Shown here: positions 25,181-27,132 of the stretch, one piece after another
Numbering within the stretch: position 1 is the stretch's first letter
Layout: each line of letters starts with the position of its first letter
Source: an uncultured Methanobrevibacter sp.
GTDB lineage: Archaea > Methanobacteriota > Methanobacteria > Methanobacteriales > Methanobacteriaceae
DNA: 27,132 bases
Reading direction: 5' to 3'
NCBI GenBank assembly: GCA_905235495.1
Contig: CAJOMK010000026.1
Span: forward strand, 1-27,132
Notes under the pieces: generated by a model
Told to the model about the DNA's origin: nothing
The model's database searches: none
What the model saw: only the letters and a program-made list of their open reading frames with translations
Translations under genes and position numbers: made by a program

Positions 25181-25696
25181 ATGGATTTTGATGAAGTAAT
25201 TAGAACAAGATGCAGCATAAGAGAATATGCAGATAAGGAAGTTGAAGACGAAAAAATAGAGAAGATACTAAAATCCGCTATGCAGGCACCTGGAAGCAGA
25301 TTAGGTGCAGAACCTTGGGAATTCTTAGTAATCAAGAATAAGGAAACACTTGCTGAGATTGGAGAAATCAAACCTCGTGTAACTAATGCACCAGTAGCTA
25401 TTCTTTTGATTGCAAATATTGAAAGATCTTTTTATAAATTGGTATGGCAACAGGATATGAGTGCAGCAGTGGAAAACATGCTCCTTGAAGTGGTCAATCT
25501 CGGTTTAGGTGGTTTATGGAATGGTGTTGCACCTGAAGAAGAAAGAATGAATGCCATTGCTGAGATTGTTGGTCTGCCAAAAGATGAGAATTTAAAGCCA
25601 TTCTGCATAATCACTCTTGGTTATCCTGCTGAAGGTTGGGAAAATAAGTTTATGGATAAGTTTGATGAGTCCAGAATTCATTATGAAACCTATTAA
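25181..25696 (+). CDS. Nitroreductase-family FMN oxidoreductase
   Basis: This is a small flavin-dependent oxidoreductase of the nitroreductase family, usually a homodimer with FMN at the interface. The 171 residues show the FMN-phosphate binding R-x-S-x-R start (RTRCSIREYADKEV), followed by ILKSAMQAPGSRLGAEPWEF. NMLLEVVNLGLGGLWNGV and ITLGYPAEGW come later. These match the fold from end to end. The substrate cannot be predicted; in anaerobes such enzymes may reduce nitro compounds, flavins or quinones. The ATG has AGGAG five bases upstream. A PatB-type aminotransferase follows after 52 bases on the same strand, so the two are probably cotranscribed. Confidence 0.92.
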   Translation: MDFDEVIRTRCSIREYADKEVEDEKIEKILKSAMQAPGSRLGAEPWEFLVIKNKETLAEIGEIKPRVTNAPVAILLIANIERSFYKLVWQQDMSAAVENMLLEVVNLGLGGLWNGVAPEEERMNAIAEIVGLPKDENLKPFCIITLGYPAEGWENKFMDKFDESRIHYETY

Positions 25697-25748
25697 TTAA
25701 TGTTCCTAGTCTCCTAATTATTTTTATTCTTTAAACTGGGGATGCCTT

Positions 25749-26948
25749 ATGAAATACAATTTTGATTCAATAATCGATAGAAAAAACACCAATTCATTGA
25801 AATGGGACTTGTTTGATGATGAATATCCAATGTGGGTTGCAGATATGGACTTTTATGCAGCTCCCCTCATTTATGAATCAGTAAATGGAAAAGCAAAGCA
25901 TGGAGTTTATGCATATTCATTTGTAAATGATAATGTTTATGATTCCTATATCAATTGGTGGAAGAAATATGGTCTTGAAATGCAAAAGGATGAGTTGCTA
26001 TTTGCAACAGGAGTCATGCCTTCAATCGCAAGTATCATCCGTGCATTTACCGATGTAGGTGATAATGTCTTAATTCAAACTCCAGTTTATCATGTTTTCT
26101 TTTATGTGATATTGGATAATGATAGAAATGTAGTTGAAAACCAATTGCTTTATGATTCAAAATCAGATGATGTAGAAACTGCTTATACAATTGACTTCGA
26201 TGATTTGGAGAATAAATTCAAAGATTCAAAGACTAAGCTAATGCTTTTGTGCAATCCGCATAACCCTATTGGAAAGATTTGGGGTAAGGAAAGTCTTGAA
26301 AAGATAGCTGCTTTAGCAAACAAGCACAATGTCATTGTCGTATCTGATGAAATCCATTGCGATTTGACTGATCCTAATTTGAAATATGTTCCCTTTGCAT
26401 CTTTGGATGATGAATTATCCAATAACAGCATTACATGCATGTCCCCAAGCAAAACATTCAACATTGCAGGGCTTCAGAGTTCTGCAGTATTCACTCGAAA
26501 CAATGAACTTTATGAAAGATTAGAGAAACAATTAGCTATTGATTATTTCAATCATCCGAACATATTCTCAATAGATGCTACAATTGCAGCTTATAAAAGC
26601 GAGGATTGGTTAAATGAATTGAGAGAAGTGTTATTTAACAATAAGATGATTGTTGATGAATTCTTAAAGACTGAAATTCCTGAAATCAATTTGGTTCCTG
26701 CAAATGCAACATATCTTTTATGGTTGGATTGCAGTCAATTGAATATAGAAGATTATGAAGATGGATTTTCAAATGATTTGTCTGAATTCTTAAGAGAAAA
26801 TGTAGGTTTATTCCTATCTCCAGGAGTACAATTTGGAGAAAATGGTGATGATTTCTTAAGAATGAATATTGCATGTCCAAAAGAATTGTTGCTTGAAGGA
26901 TTGAATGCATTAAAAATAGGAATTGAAAAATATAAAACTAAAAAATAA
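25749..26948 (+). CDS. PatB/MalY-type PLP aminotransferase or cystathionine beta-lyase
   Basis: This is a fold-type I PLP enzyme of the PatB/MalY subgroup, whose members act as C-S beta-lyases on cystathionine or cysteine conjugates, or as aminotransferases. The 399 residues start with the subgroup's NTNSLKWD and PMWVADMDF signature (about 13-35). NPHNPIGK is at 169-176, VSDEIHCDL (D200) contacts the pyridine nitrogen, and SPSKTFNIAGLQ at 232-243 carries the Schiff-base K235. A late FLRMNIACP provides the substrate-binding arginine. The ATG follows GGGGATGCC. It lies 52 bases after the nitroreductase. A role in methionine or cysteine sulfur metabolism is plausible, but activity cannot be read from the sequence. 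Confidence 0.92.
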   Translation: MKYNFDSIIDRKNTNSLKWDLFDDEYPMWVADMDFYAAPLIYESVNGKAKHGVYAYSFVNDNVYDSYINWWKKYGLEMQKDELLFATGVMPSIASIIRAFTDVGDNVLIQTPVYHVFFYVILDNDRNVVENQLLYDSKSDDVETAYTIDFDDLENKFKDSKTKLMLLCNPHNPIGKIWGKESLEKIAALANKHNVIVVSDEIHCDLTDPNLKYVPFASLDDELSNNSITCMSPSKTFNIAGLQSSAVFTRNNELYERLEKQLAIDYFNHPNIFSIDATIAAYKSEDWLNELREVLFNNKMIVDEFLKTEIPEINLVPANATYLLWLDCSQLNIEDYEDGFSNDLSEFLRENVGLFLSPGVQFGENGDDFLRMNIACPKELLLEGLNALKIGIEKYKTKK

Positions 26949-27017
26949 TTTTGAAATTTAAAAATAGTGTTTAAAATTTTAAGTTAAAAATTAGTTGTAA
27001 AAAATAATTAAAAAAAT

Positions 27018-27102
27018 TAAAAAGTAGGGAAATTAGATTATTTTAATTTCTCTTCCCACTAAAAAGTAGAGAAATTTTATTTATTTTAATTTCTCTTCCC
27101 AC
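27018..27102. repeat. Two direct repeats of about 42 bases
   Basis: 27018-27059 and 27060-27102 are near-identical, each starting TAAAAAGTAG and ending TTTTAATTTCTCTTCCCAC. They differ mainly in the middle. The second copy contains the stop and last codons of the right-edge gene, so the first copy looks like a duplication of a gene 3' end. The second copy also forms a 9-base hairpin (27068-27076 with 27088-27096) followed on the minus strand by ACTTTTTAG, which is terminator-like. Confidence 0.8.
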
Positions 27103-27132
27103 TCTTTTTCTCTAAATCCAGTAAGACATACA
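27081..27132 (-). CDS. C-terminal end of a minus-strand gene cut by the window edge
   Basis: The minus strand reads 16 codons and then TAA at 27081-27083, giving CLTGFREKEWEEKLK at the end. The charged, helix-like composition looks coding, and the TGFR-x-KEWEE pattern recalls the start of BRCT domains, which would normally continue well beyond this stop. With 16 residues this cannot be decided. A chance frame is possible, but the composition and the terminator-like repeat just downstream favour a real gene end. Confidence 0.45.
   Translation of the reverse strand, partial: VCLTGFREKEWEEKLK

Noticed and set aside
1..27132. CRISPR array, tRNA/rRNA genes, insertion sequence or phage genes
   Set aside because: No regularly spaced repeats with unique spacers, no GC-rich cloverleaf or rRNA-like segment, and no transposase, integrase or phage protein in any frame.

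Overview
The window comes from a low-GC methanogenic archaeon of the order Methanobacteriales, most likely Methanobrevibacter or a close relative. The evidence is archaeal information genes (proteasome beta, aCPSF1/FttA, archaeal Trm1, Taw2), genes for three methanogen coenzymes (comC for coenzyme M, cofG for F420, mptA for tetrahydromethanopterin), purine-poor A+T-rich spacers, GGTGA-type ribosome binding sites, and the remains of a lysine-rich adhesin-like surface protein of the kind abundant in Methanobrevibacter. This is chromosomal housekeeping DNA. I see no tRNA, rRNA, CRISPR array, transposase, phage gene or recognisable defence system.

Layout. 1-5219 is a minus-strand block: psmB, aCPSF1, purM, comC (cut by the left edge). 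After a 0.75-kb A+T-rich spacer, taw2 is on plus (5975-6739) and converges on cofG and a DUF2120-type gene (6960-8608, minus) across a short GC-rich island. 8923-11497 is a decayed zone on the minus strand: an ABC1/UbiB-type kinase gene with an internal deletion is fused to the 3' part of an adhesin-like gene, with several further frameshifts. Then mptA, an Lrp/AsnC regulator and trm1 (11999-15542, minus), divergent from a DegT-type aminotransferase and a TtuA/Ncs6-type tRNA thiolase (15805-17867, plus). 18053-22055 (minus) holds a frameshifted traB-like gene, a DUF1922 gene, a CNNM/TlyC-type transporter and a cation/calcium exchanger that seems to begin with ATA. 22422-24464 (plus) holds an unrecognised protein and seryl-tRNA synthetase, 24493-24984 (minus) a DUF308/HdeD-like membrane protein, 25181-26948 (plus) a nitroreductase and a PatB/MalY-type aminotransferase. 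A minus-strand gene is cut by the right edge.

Functional threads. Translation and tRNA modification recur (Taw2, Trm1, TtuA/Ncs6-like, SerRS), as do RNA 3'-end processing and protein turnover (aCPSF1, proteasome beta) and coenzyme biosynthesis. The tlyC-CaCA pair looks like an ion-transport operon. The most unusual material is the ubiB-adhesin deletion fusion, the traB frameshift explained by loss of one GCTT repeat, the ATA start of the exchanger, nested inverted repeats between psmB and aCPSF1, and palindromic or repeated motifs on the ubiB and lrp promoters. Several start codons were moved from an in-frame GTG or TTG lying in or just before the ribosome binding site to the ATG after it.
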